A DNA stretch of 32,582 bases, from NCBI GenBank assembly GCA_018645475.1, contig JABGWU010000222.1, positions 1 to 32,582 on the forward strand. Reading direction: 5' to 3'. Shown piece after piece: positions 1 through 8,543 of the stretch. Both the position numbers and the translations under genes were made by a program. Under the pieces are notes generated by a model. It worked only from the letters and a program-made list of their open reading frames with translations, was not told the origin of the DNA and did no database searches. Numbering within the stretch: position 1 is the stretch's first letter; every line of letters starts with the position of its first letter. The DNA is from Opitutia bacterium. Its GTDB lineage: Bacteria > Verrucomicrobiota > Verrucomicrobiia > Opitutales > Seribacteraceae.

Positions 1-660
1 AATTCTCTTATTGATGAAGTTAATGCACAAAAAGAGGCTTTGGAAAAAAGAATTTCATCTTTAGAGGATGGTTTTAAGGCTTCTTCTGAATTAGTGGATG
101 AACCGCTTGGTTTGTTAGTGGAGGAATTGAGTAAAGTGGATGATAAACTCGAAATCGCTCAGGATCGTTTAAACACTTTGGAGCAGGAAGAATACTTGGA
201 AAAACTGGGAAGAAAGCTCAATGGGGATTTTTCAGAAGATGACCTAGATAGTAAAAGTGGTTCGGCGAGTTCTCATGCTCCGAGTACACTTCCCTCTTCA
301 CTTGAAGATGCCGTGTTAACAACAGAATTAAAAAGCAGTGAATCTGTAACTTCTTCACAAAAATTTTCACCCCCTACACCCATTCTTATGAAAGCTCCTG
401 CTAACCGAATTGAAACTGAAGAAGAAACAAGTGGAGAAAGCATAACTCGAGTTTCTGATACTGAAGTTGCTCCCAAAGAAGCCAAACCTGAACAGTGCTC
501 TCCATCGGCTGTTCAAAACCTTGAAGAGTGTGCGAATGCTTTAGGGATTGAGCCTGACTTTCTTTTAAATAAAGGACTGCAAGCTGTTCTGCGTATGATA
601 GCAAGAAATGGAAACAAAATTAGTTTCCCGCTTGAAGTCGAACAGGTTGATAAAACATAA
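1..660 (+). CDS. Coiled-coil protein of unknown function (5' end outside window)
   Basis: The reading frame is open from base 1, so this is the C-terminal 219 residues of a longer protein. A TTG at 40 is only an internal codon of the same frame. The visible part begins with charged heptad-like sequence (roughly residues 1-75, rich in Leu, Glu, Lys and Asp) that looks like a coiled coil. A Ser/Thr/Pro/Glu-rich linker of about 90 residues follows, and then a compact C-terminal segment of about 50 residues ending in SFPLEVEQVDKT. The linker looks disordered. I recognise no family. A strong hairpin terminator follows 18 bases after the stop, so this gene ends its transcription unit. The coding call is secure from the long open frame and the terminator; the function is unknown. 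Confidence 0.75.
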   Translation, partial: NSLIDEVNAQKEALEKRISSLEDGFKASSELVDEPLGLLVEELSKVDDKLEIAQDRLNTLEQEEYLEKLGRKLNGDFSEDDLDSKSGSASSHAPSTLPSSLEDAVLTTELKSSESVTSSQKFSPPTPILMKAPANRIETEEETSGESITRVSDTEVAPKEAKPEQCSPSAVQNLEECANALGIEPDFLLNKGLQAVLRMIARNGNKISFPLEVEQVDKT

Positions 661-678
661 ATTTTAAAATTATTTTTC

Positions 679-703
679 AAAGTGGCCCTCAGGGTCACTT
701 TTT
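679..703 (+). terminator. Rho-independent terminator
   Basis: A 10-bp stem pairs 679-688 with 692-701 around the 3-base loop TCA, with one G-U pair. The stem ends in A residues on the left and runs into a T tract on the right. It lies 18 bases after the stop of the preceding coiled-coil gene. It also rules out the GTG at 682 as the start of the next gene, since that codon lies inside the hairpin. Confidence 0.85.
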
Positions 704-780
704 GTTTAGGAAGGTCAGTAATTTTTTTTAAAAATCAAAACATAAGTTTTACTTGCTTAAAATCATTTAATAAAACGAAA

Positions 781-2310
781 ATGAATACAATGAATATATC
801 TCACTTAAATTTAATCTTCATTTTTGGATTATTATCATTTTTCCCTTGGTTATGTTACGCTGAAAGAGACGGAAAAACTGAAAGCAATCTTCATAAAGAT
901 AAGAATTCGACTGACATAACAAAAGGTCTAGCAAAGAATAAGGAGTTAAAAACAGTGAAGGTGGTTCGCCAGAAAATTCGGGTAAATTTAAATTTAAAAG
1001 GTTACTTTGAGGACCCTGATGCAATGCCATTTAGTATAAACACTCAATCATGGAGCGAAATAAAAGTCGTTACTCCTCCAACACATGGAAAAGCTGTCAA
1101 AAAAGGAGATAGTCTCCTCAAGATAGATTTAAATAATATTCAAAAAAAATTACGCGAACTCGATCATGAACTTGCTATTCTTAATTTGAATCAAGAAATT
1201 CTTGCCGTTGAGTTAAAAAGGGATGAAGAAATAAATAAGATTGAGCTCAAGGAATTAGACCGTTTGGAAAAATTCAATCAGGAAAATTATAGTTATTTTA
1301 AAAAGATCGACTTACCTTACGAAAAAAAATCTGCTGCGTATGATTTGAAAAAGCAGGAGGAGAACCTCTCCTATTTGGTTGAAGAATTAAATCAACTCAA
1401 AAAAATGTATGAAGCTGACGATTTAACCGAAGAAACAGAAGAAATAATTTTAATTCGAACTCAAAACGAGGTTGATCGATACAAGTTTGCATTAGAGGGT
1501 GCGAAAATTCGTAAAGACAAACGTCTGAAACTCGAAATCCCCCAATCAGAATCTACTAAAAGTGATTTGTATAATAAGAAGAAACTTTCTCTCAAAACAA
1601 ACCGAGTCATTAAACCAACAGAAATAAGCAAGAAAAGATTGGAAATAAAAAAGGTTGAGGAAGAGAAAAAGAAACTGCTTGAGAATAAAAGTAAATTAGA
1701 AAAAGATTTAAATACATTGAAATCATCTTCCCCTACTACGGGAAATTTATTTGTGGGTACCTTTGATTTGGGTAAGTGGTCGGGTGCCAAAATATTCGAA
1801 CCAAAATTAAAAACTGGCGGACTACTTAAACCACATGAAAAGTTTTTAACCATATGTCCCGGTAAAAGAATTCGAGCCAGAATTAAAGTTCCTGAAAAAA
1901 ACCTTATTGAAATTTCAAAACTTAAAGACGGCTTGATTATTCCTGGAACGCATTCCAAATCGAAGTTAAAAGCCAAAATTACTGAGGTTCTAAAATTCCC
2001 AACTTCACCGGAAATTTATGATGCGATTGTAAATATAGAATTCCCCGAAAACCAATCTCTTCCCTTGCCCGGAACTTCCTGTACTTTTCAAGTGGTTACT
2101 TATGAGAAGAAAAATGCATTAACTCTTCCTGTAGAGTCAGTTTTCAAAGAAGACTACGATGCAGAAATCACTTATATTTACATCCTTAATTCGAATCAAA
2201 AACCTGTTAAGAAATTCGTAGAGACTGGCAAAACTATTGGTTCAAGAATTGAAATTTTAGATGGTATTCGAAATCAAGCCAAAGTACTTAAGGACAAACC
2301 TGAACTTTAA
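781..2310 (+). CDS. HlyD-family periplasmic adaptor-like protein (membrane fusion protein)
   Basis: This is a 509-residue exported protein. I chose the ATG at 781 because the upstream frame runs through the terminator at 679-703, and this start gives a clean signal peptide (hydrophobic residues about 8-25, cleavage after CYA). Around residues 100-115 the sequence HGKAVKKGDSLLKID resembles the lipoyl-like half-motif of HlyD/AcrA adaptors. A long, highly charged helical hairpin follows (about 120-315). The C-terminal beta-rich part (about 340-505) contains ICPGKRIRARIKVPE and ends with a membrane-proximal-like segment (IEILDGIRNQAKVL). Such adaptors normally bridge an inner-membrane pump to an outer-membrane channel. 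No pump or TolC gene lies nearby, so the partner is unknown. The next gene follows after 38 bases and may be co-transcribed. The family call comes from architecture and motif only. Confidence 0.7.
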   Translation: MNTMNISHLNLIFIFGLLSFFPWLCYAERDGKTESNLHKDKNSTDITKGLAKNKELKTVKVVRQKIRVNLNLKGYFEDPDAMPFSINTQSWSEIKVVTPPTHGKAVKKGDSLLKIDLNNIQKKLRELDHELAILNLNQEILAVELKRDEEINKIELKELDRLEKFNQENYSYFKKIDLPYEKKSAAYDLKKQEENLSYLVEELNQLKKMYEADDLTEETEEIILIRTQNEVDRYKFALEGAKIRKDKRLKLEIPQSESTKSDLYNKKKLSLKTNRVIKPTEISKKRLEIKKVEEEKKKLLENKSKLEKDLNTLKSSSPTTGNLFVGTFDLGKWSGAKIFEPKLKTGGLLKPHEKFLTICPGKRIRARIKVPEKNLIEISKLKDGLIIPGTHSKSKLKAKITEVLKFPTSPEIYDAIVNIEFPENQSLPLPGTSCTFQVVTYEKKNALTLPVESVFKEDYDAEITYIYILNSNQKPVKKFVETGKTIGSRIEILDGIRNQAKVLKDKPEL

Positions 2311-2348
2311 GATACAATAGGATTATTTCTTCCGCCCTATCTTTACGG

Positions 2349-3491
2349 ATGAATCAAATTCTACAATTTCTCTTTCTGTTTATTTTGTCTTTTTCTTGCG
2401 TTGCTTCTCAGGAAATAATTGAAAATGGAAAGCCGTTTGAATTAAATATAGATTTTGCTATTGAAAAAGGGTCTAGTTTCCTTCAACAAAACCAAAATAA
2501 AGATGGTTCCTGGGGGTCACCCCACCAAACAAAAGGCCTTAATATTTTTGCTCCTATTCCAGGGGCACATCGAGCTTTTCGGCTTGCTGCAACTGCTTTG
2601 TCGTTAAATGCATTGCTTCACAATCAGTGCAATAACCCGGAGTATAAAGAAACCATTACAAAAGCTAGGAATTACATCCTTACAAACCTTGGGCAACTTA
2701 GGAGAGCTACTCCAATGGCAATCTATAATGTTTGGTCTCATGCTTATGGAATTCAAGCTTTGGTTATGCTACACCAAACTCCATACGGTTCTAAAACTAA
2801 AGAAAGTATTAGGGCACTCATAATTCAACAAATCTCCATGCTTGAAAAATATGAATCCATAGACGGAGGTTGGGGATATTATGATTTTAACGCACAAACC
2901 AAACAACCTTCAGGATCTTCGATATCTTTTGTAAATGCCACCGTCTTGATTTCCTTAAAGGATGCACAAAATATTGGAATTGAAGTACCCCAAAAAGTAA
3001 TCAAAAAAGCGTTGGATGCAATTCGAAGGCAGAGATTACCTGACCATAGTTATTTATATGGTGAATACCTAAAATACAAACCCAGAAGGGGTATTAATCG
3101 GCCGGGTGGGAGCCTCGGCCGATCCCATGCTTGTAATTTAGCACTTCAAATTTGGGGAGAAAAAAGTATTACAACTGCAGTCCACAAAATATGCTTGGAT
3201 CGCTTAATCAAAAGAAATGGCTGGTTAGATGTGGCAAGAAAAAGACCAGTACCGCATGAATCCTGGTTCGCAGTTGCTGGTTATTTTTTTTACTATGGCC
3301 ATCTTTACGCATCTCTCTGCATAGAACAACTTCCAAACAATGAACGTCTAGCGTATCAAAAAGAACTATCCAAAATCTTAATACCGTTACAAGAAAAAGA
3401 CGGTTCTTGGTGGGACTTTCCTTTTTATAATTATCATCAACAATATGGGACTGCAATGGCATTGCTCAGTCTCAAGCAATGCATTCCTTAG
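2349..3491 (+). CDS. Secreted terpene-cyclase/prenyltransferase-like alpha-alpha toroid protein
   Basis: This 380-residue protein has an N-terminal signal peptide (about residues 1-20, ending CVASQ). It carries repeats of the kind found in squalene-hopene cyclases and prenyltransferase beta subunits: NQNKDGSWGSP near residue 50, ESIDGGWGYYDF near 175 and LQEKDGSWWDFPF near 350. I see neither the DxDD acid motif of squalene-hopene cyclases nor an obvious zinc site. Catalysis is therefore doubtful, and a binding or scaffold role in the periplasm is as likely. It starts 38 bases after the HlyD-like gene on the same strand. Its TAG stop overlaps the TAA stop of the convergent acylphosphatase gene within the four bases TTAG. 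The fold assignment is good; the function is unknown. Confidence 0.75.
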   Translation: MNQILQFLFLFILSFSCVASQEIIENGKPFELNIDFAIEKGSSFLQQNQNKDGSWGSPHQTKGLNIFAPIPGAHRAFRLAATALSLNALLHNQCNNPEYKETITKARNYILTNLGQLRRATPMAIYNVWSHAYGIQALVMLHQTPYGSKTKESIRALIIQQISMLEKYESIDGGWGYYDFNAQTKQPSGSSISFVNATVLISLKDAQNIGIEVPQKVIKKALDAIRRQRLPDHSYLYGEYLKYKPRRGINRPGGSLGRSHACNLALQIWGEKSITTAVHKICLDRLIKRNGWLDVARKRPVPHESWFAVAGYFFYYGHLYASLCIEQLPNNERLAYQKELSKILIPLQEKDGSWWDFPFYNYHQQYGTAMALLSLKQCIP

Positions 3492-3775
3492 AAATATTTG
3501 ATTTCAAATTTTTGGTGATGAGCTTCACCACATTTGACCTCTTCCCATTTGGTTGTCCAAAAGTCTTTTAAATTTCCGTCCATTTCTTCTATCATTTTAA
3601 GAACTGTGCTTTCTCTTCCCTCCACAAGTGCCTCCACTTTTCCTGTTGGGAGATTTTTTACATAACCTGAGACATCGTATGCTTTAGAAATATTGAGAAC
3701 ATTCCATCTAAATCCAACACCCTGTACATTTCCGGAATATGTAACCAGTTTTCGAAGCATCTCTGAAGTGACCAT
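3488..3775 (-). CDS. acyP: Acylphosphatase
   Basis: This 95-residue protein matches the usual small acylphosphatase length. It should hydrolyse the carboxyl-phosphate bond of acyl phosphates in the cytoplasm. The signature YSGNVQGVGFRWNV carries the phosphate-binding loop and catalytic Arg23. GYVKNLPTGKVEALVEG carries the substrate-positioning Asn41. Two ATG codons are possible, 3775 or the one five codons later (MLRKLV); I keep the first, but the family core begins only at the second. The stop overlaps the convergent neighbour's stop. No Shine-Dalgarno sequence is visible upstream. Confidence 0.93.
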   Translation of the reverse strand: MVTSEMLRKLVTYSGNVQGVGFRWNVLNISKAYDVSGYVKNLPTGKVEALVEGRESTVLKMIEEMDGNLKDFWTTKWEEVKCGEAHHQKFEIKYF

Positions 3776-3814
3776 AAATTAAACACTAATTTAAAAATAA
3801 TATTTGACCTATTC

Positions 3815-4543
3815 ATGGATATAGTGGGAAAGTGGTTTTGTAAATCGCCTAACAATTATCAACGCAACACATCAGATATGAGCCAATACGAGTTTGAAAG
3901 TAACAATGAAGGTGAATGGGAAGAAAATGGTGATGTTGCTTGGAATGAAGCAGATTGGCAAAAATTTCTAAGAAATGCGGATAAAGAAGTGTCCAAGTTT
4001 ATTTCAGCATACAATAAAGTAATTGAAGACCCGGAACGATTAGATGCTGCTGCGGCAATTATGGGGTGGCATCGGGAAGATTGGTCATCTTTAGACGAAG
4101 AACTTAACGAAGAGGAAATTAAACAATTACGCCCGATCGAGATGGAAGAACTCAAACAGATGGATCCATATACGATTCATCGGCACCCCATCTACATATC
4201 TTCCTCCGGACTCTATGCCTACCTAAGAAATTCGTGGGAACACTTCATGCGAAATAATAGCAACCAACCTGCGTCTCACTTAGCATGGAGTTATTGTGCC
4301 AGTCTTGCCGATGGCGAAAGACACTCTCTACTCGCCGCTAATTGTTTGGACCTAGGCGATTATTTATTAGCAGTTTGTCACTTCAAAAAAGCCCATGCAG
4401 CTCTAAATGAATCACTTCGCTTAAATCGTTTGTTTACCCATCAGTCTGAAAAAGTTTTAAATAAATACCAAAGTGAATCAAATATTCGGTTACATGATCT
4501 TCGCGAAATTTGGCTTAGAGTTATGCATGACTGTCGGAAATAA
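3815..4543 (+). CDS. Conserved-looking acidic protein of unknown function
   Basis: This is a 242-residue soluble protein without a signal peptide or membrane helix. The N-terminal third is very acidic and tryptophan-containing (EGEWEENGDVAWNEADW, then EELNEEEIKQL). The C-terminal half looks helical, with Ala/Leu-rich segments (SHLAWSYCASLADGE, CHFKKAHAALNESLRLN) reminiscent of a helical-repeat or four-helix fold. I do not recognise the family. The start is uncertain: ATG 3815 opens the frame, but ATG 3878 (MSQYEFESNN) avoids an atypical basic, Cys-containing leader and may be the true start. A strong terminator follows at 4569-4595, and acyP lies divergently upstream. Confidence 0.7.
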   Translation: MDIVGKWFCKSPNNYQRNTSDMSQYEFESNNEGEWEENGDVAWNEADWQKFLRNADKEVSKFISAYNKVIEDPERLDAAAAIMGWHREDWSSLDEELNEEEIKQLRPIEMEELKQMDPYTIHRHPIYISSSGLYAYLRNSWEHFMRNNSNQPASHLAWSYCASLADGERHSLLAANCLDLGDYLLAVCHFKKAHAALNESLRLNRLFTHQSEKVLNKYQSESNIRLHDLREIWLRVMHDCRK

Positions 4544-4568
4544 ATAACTTCCCATAATTCAAAATTTC

Positions 4569-4595
4569 AAACTCGTCTCTTGGGCGAGTTTTTTT
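4569..4595 (+). terminator. Rho-independent terminator
   Basis: A 9-bp stem pairs 4569-4577 with 4583-4591, with one G-U pair and the 5-base loop TCTTG. It runs directly into a T tract. It sits 25 bases after the stop of the acidic unknown gene and separates it from the sulfatase gene downstream. Confidence 0.88.
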
Positions 4596-4625
4596 GTGCA
4601 TTAAATACTTCGTTTAAAGATTTTA

Positions 4626-4643
4626 AGATTACTAGAGATTACT
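4626..4643. repeat. Tandem 8-bp direct repeat upstream of the sulfatase gene
   Basis: The octamer AGATTACT occurs at 4626-4633 and again at 4636-4643, with a 10-base period. It lies between the upstream terminator and the sulfatase start (ATG 4683). One helical turn between copies would suit a regulator binding one face of the DNA, but two short copies in AT-rich DNA could be chance. Confidence 0.4.
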
Positions 4644-4668
4644 CATTGCCAAAAAACCATACTAATTT

Positions 4669-4674
4669 AAAGGA
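4669..4674 (+). promoter_or_regulatory. Shine-Dalgarno sequence of the sulfatase gene
   Basis: AAAGGA lies 8 bases before the ATG at 4683. It is noted because it is one of very few recognisable ribosome binding sites in this window and supports the chosen start. Confidence 0.6.
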
Positions 4675-4682
4675 TTAACATT

Positions 4683-6125
4683 ATGTATAATATAAAGAAT
4701 TTTCTACTATTACTGTTACCCTTAACTTTAGTTTTCCCCATTTGCGGGAAGCAAAAGCCTAACATACTTTTTATTTTCGCCGATGACCAGTGCTTCGAGA
4801 CCGTTGGACATCTAGGATTAACTGATATTGAAACCCCTAACCTCGACCGTCTAATGAAATCTGGCACCAGCTTCACCCGTGCCTACAACATGGGGTCATG
4901 GAGCGGTGCGGTGTGTGTAGCAAGTCGACATATGCTCAATACAGGGCGCTTTCTTTGGCGAGCTGAAAAAGCATCAAGAACTGCAGAGGCAGAACGAGAA
5001 GCAGGTAGGTTTTGGTCTGAAAACATGAAAGCCGCAGGATATAAAACATATATGACCGGCAAATGGCATGTTCGTGCAAAAGCTGAGAACTGCTTTGATG
5101 TAACGAGCAATGTACGAGGGGGTATGCCCAACCAAACACAAGAGGGATACAATCGACCTTTACCAGGGAAATTAGATCCATGGAGTCCATCCGACCCCAA
5201 ATTTGAAGGATTTTGGAAAGGAGGAAAGCATTGGAGTGAAATCGTTGCTGACGATGCACTAGAATTTTTATCCCTTGCGAAAAAACATGTAAATAATAAA
5301 CCCTATTTTGCCTATATTGCATTCAATGCTCCGCATGACCCCAGACAAGCCCCCAAAGCTTATGTGGATAAATATCCCCTTGATCGGATTAAAATGCCCT
5401 CAAATTTCTTACCAATGTATCCACATAAGGACGAAATTGGCTGCAAACATAGCCTAAGAGATGAAAAACTTGGTCCCATGCCAAGAACTGAACATTCTGT
5501 AAAAGTTCATAGACAAGAATACTATGCCATTATTACCCACATGGACGAACAAATTGGTAAAATTCTTGACGGCTTAAAGAAATCTGGTTTGGAAGAAAAT
5601 ACTTATATCTTTTTCTCAGCGGATCATGGCCTTGCAGTCGGGCACCATGGACTCTTCGGTAAACAAAACCTTTATGAGCATAGTACTCGGGTGCCCTTTA
5701 TTATAAAAGGTCCTGATATACCCGAAGGGAGAAAAGTATCCGCACCCATTTATCTGCAGGATATAATGGCAACTAGCTTAGCAATTGCTGAAATCAAAAA
5801 GCCTGAGCATGTAGAGTTTACCAACATCCTTCCCCTGGCATTAGGGAAGACGAAAAAGTCACCCTACAAAGAAATCTATGGAGCCTATTTAAATGTTCAA
5901 AGATCGATCACAAAAAATAACATAAAACTTCTCGTTTATCCAAATGTGCCACTCATTCGTATCTTCGATATTACCCAAGACCCCGAGGAGAAAAACGACA
6001 TATCCAATACAACCATAGGTAAAAAGCTAAAACTTAAATTATTTCCCCGTTTACTAAAGCTACAGGAGCAAATGGGCGACCAATTAGATCTCGCGAAATT
6101 ATTCCCTACATTAACTGTTAAATAG
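4683..6125 (+). CDS. Secreted type I sulfatase (CxAxR active site)
   Basis: This is a 480-residue formylglycine-type sulfatase that should remove sulfate esters from a sugar or other substrate outside the cytoplasm. A signal peptide covers about residues 1-22. The metal-binding pair is D34-D35 in LFIFADDQ. The catalytic segment is GAVCVASRHMLNTGR, where Cys78 is the residue converted to formylglycine. Here the consensus is CxAxR rather than the commoner CxPxR, and both are accepted modification sites. Later blocks typical of the family are AFNAPHDPRQ, SADHGLAVGHHG and STRVPFIIKGP. Length is normal. It is a monocistronic-looking gene with its own Shine-Dalgarno AAAGGA, preceded by a terminator. 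The substrate cannot be told from sequence alone. A sulfatase-activating enzyme is not in the window. Confidence 0.93.
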   Translation: MYNIKNFLLLLLPLTLVFPICGKQKPNILFIFADDQCFETVGHLGLTDIETPNLDRLMKSGTSFTRAYNMGSWSGAVCVASRHMLNTGRFLWRAEKASRTAEAEREAGRFWSENMKAAGYKTYMTGKWHVRAKAENCFDVTSNVRGGMPNQTQEGYNRPLPGKLDPWSPSDPKFEGFWKGGKHWSEIVADDALEFLSLAKKHVNNKPYFAYIAFNAPHDPRQAPKAYVDKYPLDRIKMPSNFLPMYPHKDEIGCKHSLRDEKLGPMPRTEHSVKVHRQEYYAIITHMDEQIGKILDGLKKSGLEENTYIFFSADHGLAVGHHGLFGKQNLYEHSTRVPFIIKGPDIPEGRKVSAPIYLQDIMATSLAIAEIKKPEHVEFTNILPLALGKTKKSPYKEIYGAYLNVQRSITKNNIKLLVYPNVPLIRIFDITQDPEEKNDISNTTIGKKLKLKLFPRLLKLQEQMGDQLDLAKLFPTLTVK

Positions 6126-6175
6126 AATATTTTTGTAAGGTATTAAATTAGTATTCAAAAGAACCTTATTTTTAT

Positions 6176-7471
6176 TTAGTCGAATGAATTGAGATCGAGG
6201 CATATCAAACGCCTGCTATCTCTAGCAACGAGAACTCCACCTGCGATTGCGAAATGACTTTTCACCCCTGTACCCAGAACTTGCTGACTATATAGAATCT
6301 CAAATTTTGAAAATTCAGCTGAAAAAATTACCAATTCTCCCTTCTCCGTGATCGTTAAAATTTTATTTGCAACTCGAATTAAATTTCCCGACCCCATAGA
6401 ACCCTTCGACCACTGAACTTCAGCATCCTTTAGTCGCACACAACGTAAAACTGGGGATCTCTCCTGTCTTCCATGAAAACCGAATAAATAACCACCATGA
6501 CTAACGGGAGTTGAATAATGACAATCTAAAACATCATTTTTTCTCCAAAGCTGATGAAACATTTTCTGTTCTCTATCGCTCCCCTTTCTATATTCCCATA
6601 GACCTGCACCAACTTCGTAACACGAAGAAATGAAAACTTTATTTCCCAAAACCAATGGGCTAGCCGCATTTACGGACGAATCGATCGGTGAACGAAATGG
6701 AGCGAAATAATTCTTTTGCCCCGTTTTTAAACTAACCGCCAAAAAACCATCTCTCATGAATGCAAGACCTAATGCCTGTTGATCATTCAAGAATGGAACA
6801 GGAGAAGAATAATCATTTCCATGAGGTTCGCTTGCCCAAAGAGTCTTACCAGATTTCAATGATAGTGCGACTAAGCCACATAAAGGACCTCCCACATCTA
6901 AAATTACTTTGTCTTCAAAAATAAGGGGGGAAGAACAACGTCCAAAAAAACCCTTGGGTGATGAAAAATCCTTTTTTAGGTCACGCATCCAAATTAGTTT
7001 CCCATCTTTTACTGCGACTGCATGAACCAAACCTTGAGGTCCATGACTAACCATTACCCCCCTACTCAAAGCAGGTGTTGACCGAGGTCCATCTGACATA
7101 CCAAAACTATCCCTATATTCAGACAAATAAGAAAAGCTCCATCGTTCATCACCTGTATTTAAATCAAAAGAATCAATATATTCTTTCCCATTTTTTCGAT
7201 CATGTAAATATACTGCATTTTTATCTATAATCGGGGAAGACCATCCAATCCCAATATTTTTTTTCCACCTTACAATATATTCCTTTCCACTTGGAGGGAT
7301 TGTAACATCCATATTTTCAATTGAACCATCATGGTTTGGGCCAAGCCAATTACTCCACTCATTTGCTTTAATTTCAGAATGAGTAAAAAAAAGCATAACA
7401 AGACCTATCAAACAAAACATTTCAATTTTGAAATCATTAAGTACGCTAGTACGAAAAGGCCTAATAAACAT
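6176..7471 (-). CDS. Secreted PQQ-like beta-propeller protein
   Basis: This 431-residue protein has an N-terminal membrane or signal segment (about residues 18-37, ending EIKA). The mature region opens with WSNWLGPNHDG, an opening I associate with PQQ-like propeller proteins of Planctomycetes and Verrucomicrobia. Propeller-blade motifs recur, for example LNTGDERWSF, VKDGKLIWMRDL, LKSGKTLWAS and LKTGQKNYFA. No PQQ-dehydrogenase catalytic signature is visible, so it may be a scaffold or binding protein like BamB rather than an enzyme. Its start overlaps the last 11 bases of the DUF362 gene upstream, which suggests translational coupling and a shared function. The downstream neighbour is a convergent sulfatase, 50 bases away. 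Confidence 0.82.
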   Translation of the reverse strand: MFIRPFRTSVLNDFKIEMFCLIGLVMLFFTHSEIKANEWSNWLGPNHDGSIENMDVTIPPSGKEYIVRWKKNIGIGWSSPIIDKNAVYLHDRKNGKEYIDSFDLNTGDERWSFSYLSEYRDSFGMSDGPRSTPALSRGVMVSHGPQGLVHAVAVKDGKLIWMRDLKKDFSSPKGFFGRCSSPLIFEDKVILDVGGPLCGLVALSLKSGKTLWASEPHGNDYSSPVPFLNDQQALGLAFMRDGFLAVSLKTGQKNYFAPFRSPIDSSVNAASPLVLGNKVFISSCYEVGAGLWEYRKGSDREQKMFHQLWRKNDVLDCHYSTPVSHGGYLFGFHGRQERSPVLRCVRLKDAEVQWSKGSMGSGNLIRVANKILTITEKGELVIFSAEFSKFEILYSQQVLGTGVKSHFAIAGGVLVARDSRRLICLDLNSFD

Positions 7472-8543
7472 CGAATACCCGAATTTTGTTCATTTCTCCA
7501 AGACCTAATTCTTTAGCATATTTAAAAAGTAAAAGCGTACTCTCATCTCTTTCAATAAATCCATTCTTTTTGCGAATATTTTTGAATATACTTAATGCCG
7601 TGTAATCAAGTGAAATTGGATTTTCACTCAATAATAGACTTGGATCAGAATCTAAAAATTCAGCATCAAATTGCCCACCGTTGGCGAATTGATATTGGCT
7701 CATATCTAAGATCGAATAGACTCTTTTTTCCCAAAATTCCGGTATAGCTAAGATTTCAGTTACCGCAGCAGGAGCAAGGGTTGTTTTTTTCAAGAATCGT
7801 TGATGATTGGATATTGCACCTGTCGTCATATTTGAAGCTGCCCCATCAATACCTAAGTTAACATGGTCTGTGGCCACTGAAAGATTAATCCAAAAAACAT
7901 CTTTTAGAAACAGGATCGCAGGAAGGTAACTTTTTCTTTCTTCTTCTAATCGCTTTATTCTATCATTTGGATATTCAAGGAAAAACCGGGAGCGATCATG
8001 AATGGTGGGGGGCATAGGACTATCATGAAACCATTCCGGGTCATAATAAGTATCACTCGATGATGAAAAAGTTCTATATTTCCCATAAAAACCAATTTTC
8101 TCTCCTGTTGAATAAAATCCTCCCCGGATAAGAGTTTTCTCATCCCGGTCAACAATCATAATTTGATCGGATCGAAACCCACGACCTGATAAAAAGCTCA
8201 ACAGTGCGTCCAATAAATCTGCACTTACTTGATGACCCGGAGCATGTGCTGTTTTTACCTTAATTGCAATATGGGGAAATTGAGAAGGAGACAAAAATGG
8301 TCCGCTTTTTTTTTCTGCCTGCAAAATTAGTTTATTTAGATAGTAGAAATACTTTCCATTGACTCTTTGTGCTCGAAAGACATCGTCTGACCTATTATCT
8401 TTCGAAATTACTTTTACATTCCCCATCTCAGGGATGGAAAAATCATCTGCCCCGAAAATACTATTTCCAATAAAGGTGAAATTTAGAAATAAAAAATAGA
8501 CCCTTGCTTGACGTTTTACTATCCTTTGAAAAATATTAATCAT
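7461..8543 (-). CDS. DUF362-like exported protein
   Basis: I start this at ATG 8543, giving 360 residues, because a hydrophobic signal-like segment follows directly (YFLFLNFTFIGNSIFGA). The frame continues further upstream without a stop, but that part runs through the divergent TPR gene. The body resembles DUF362 proteins: HIAIKVKTAHAPGHQVSADLL with GRGFRSDQIMIVDRD, then DHVNLGIDGAASNMTTGA, and near the C-terminus DPSLLLSENPISLDYTAL. DUF362 proteins are poorly understood and some carry ferredoxin domains, but I see no Fe-S cysteine cluster here. The gene overlaps the propeller gene by 11 bases. Its start codon shares bases with the start of the divergent TPR lipoprotein gene. The family call is moderate; the function is unknown. 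Confidence 0.62.
   Translation of the reverse strand: MINIFQRIVKRQARVYFLFLNFTFIGNSIFGADDFSIPEMGNVKVISKDNRSDDVFRAQRVNGKYFYYLNKLILQAEKKSGPFLSPSQFPHIAIKVKTAHAPGHQVSADLLDALLSFLSGRGFRSDQIMIVDRDEKTLIRGGFYSTGEKIGFYGKYRTFSSSSDTYYDPEWFHDSPMPPTIHDRSRFFLEYPNDRIKRLEEERKSYLPAILFLKDVFWINLSVATDHVNLGIDGAASNMTTGAISNHQRFLKKTTLAPAAVTEILAIPEFWEKRVYSILDMSQYQFANGGQFDAEFLDSDPSLLLSENPISLDYTALSIFKNIRKKNGFIERDESTLLLFKYAKELGLGEMNKIRVFDVY

Noticed and set aside
682-780. Extension of the HlyD-like gene to a GTG at 682
   Set aside because: The codon lies inside the hairpin terminator at 679-703, and the extra 33 residues would bury the signal peptide.
1461-1976. 171-residue open frame on the minus strand inside the HlyD-like gene
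   Set aside because: It is antisense to a gene with signal peptide and adaptor motifs. Its Phe/Leu/Ser-rich composition mirrors the Lys/Glu codons of the other strand.
6138-6170. TAAGGT ... ACCTTA inverted repeat between the convergent sulfatase and propeller genes
   Set aside because: A 6-bp stem with a loop of about 20 bases in AT-rich DNA is too weak to call a terminator.
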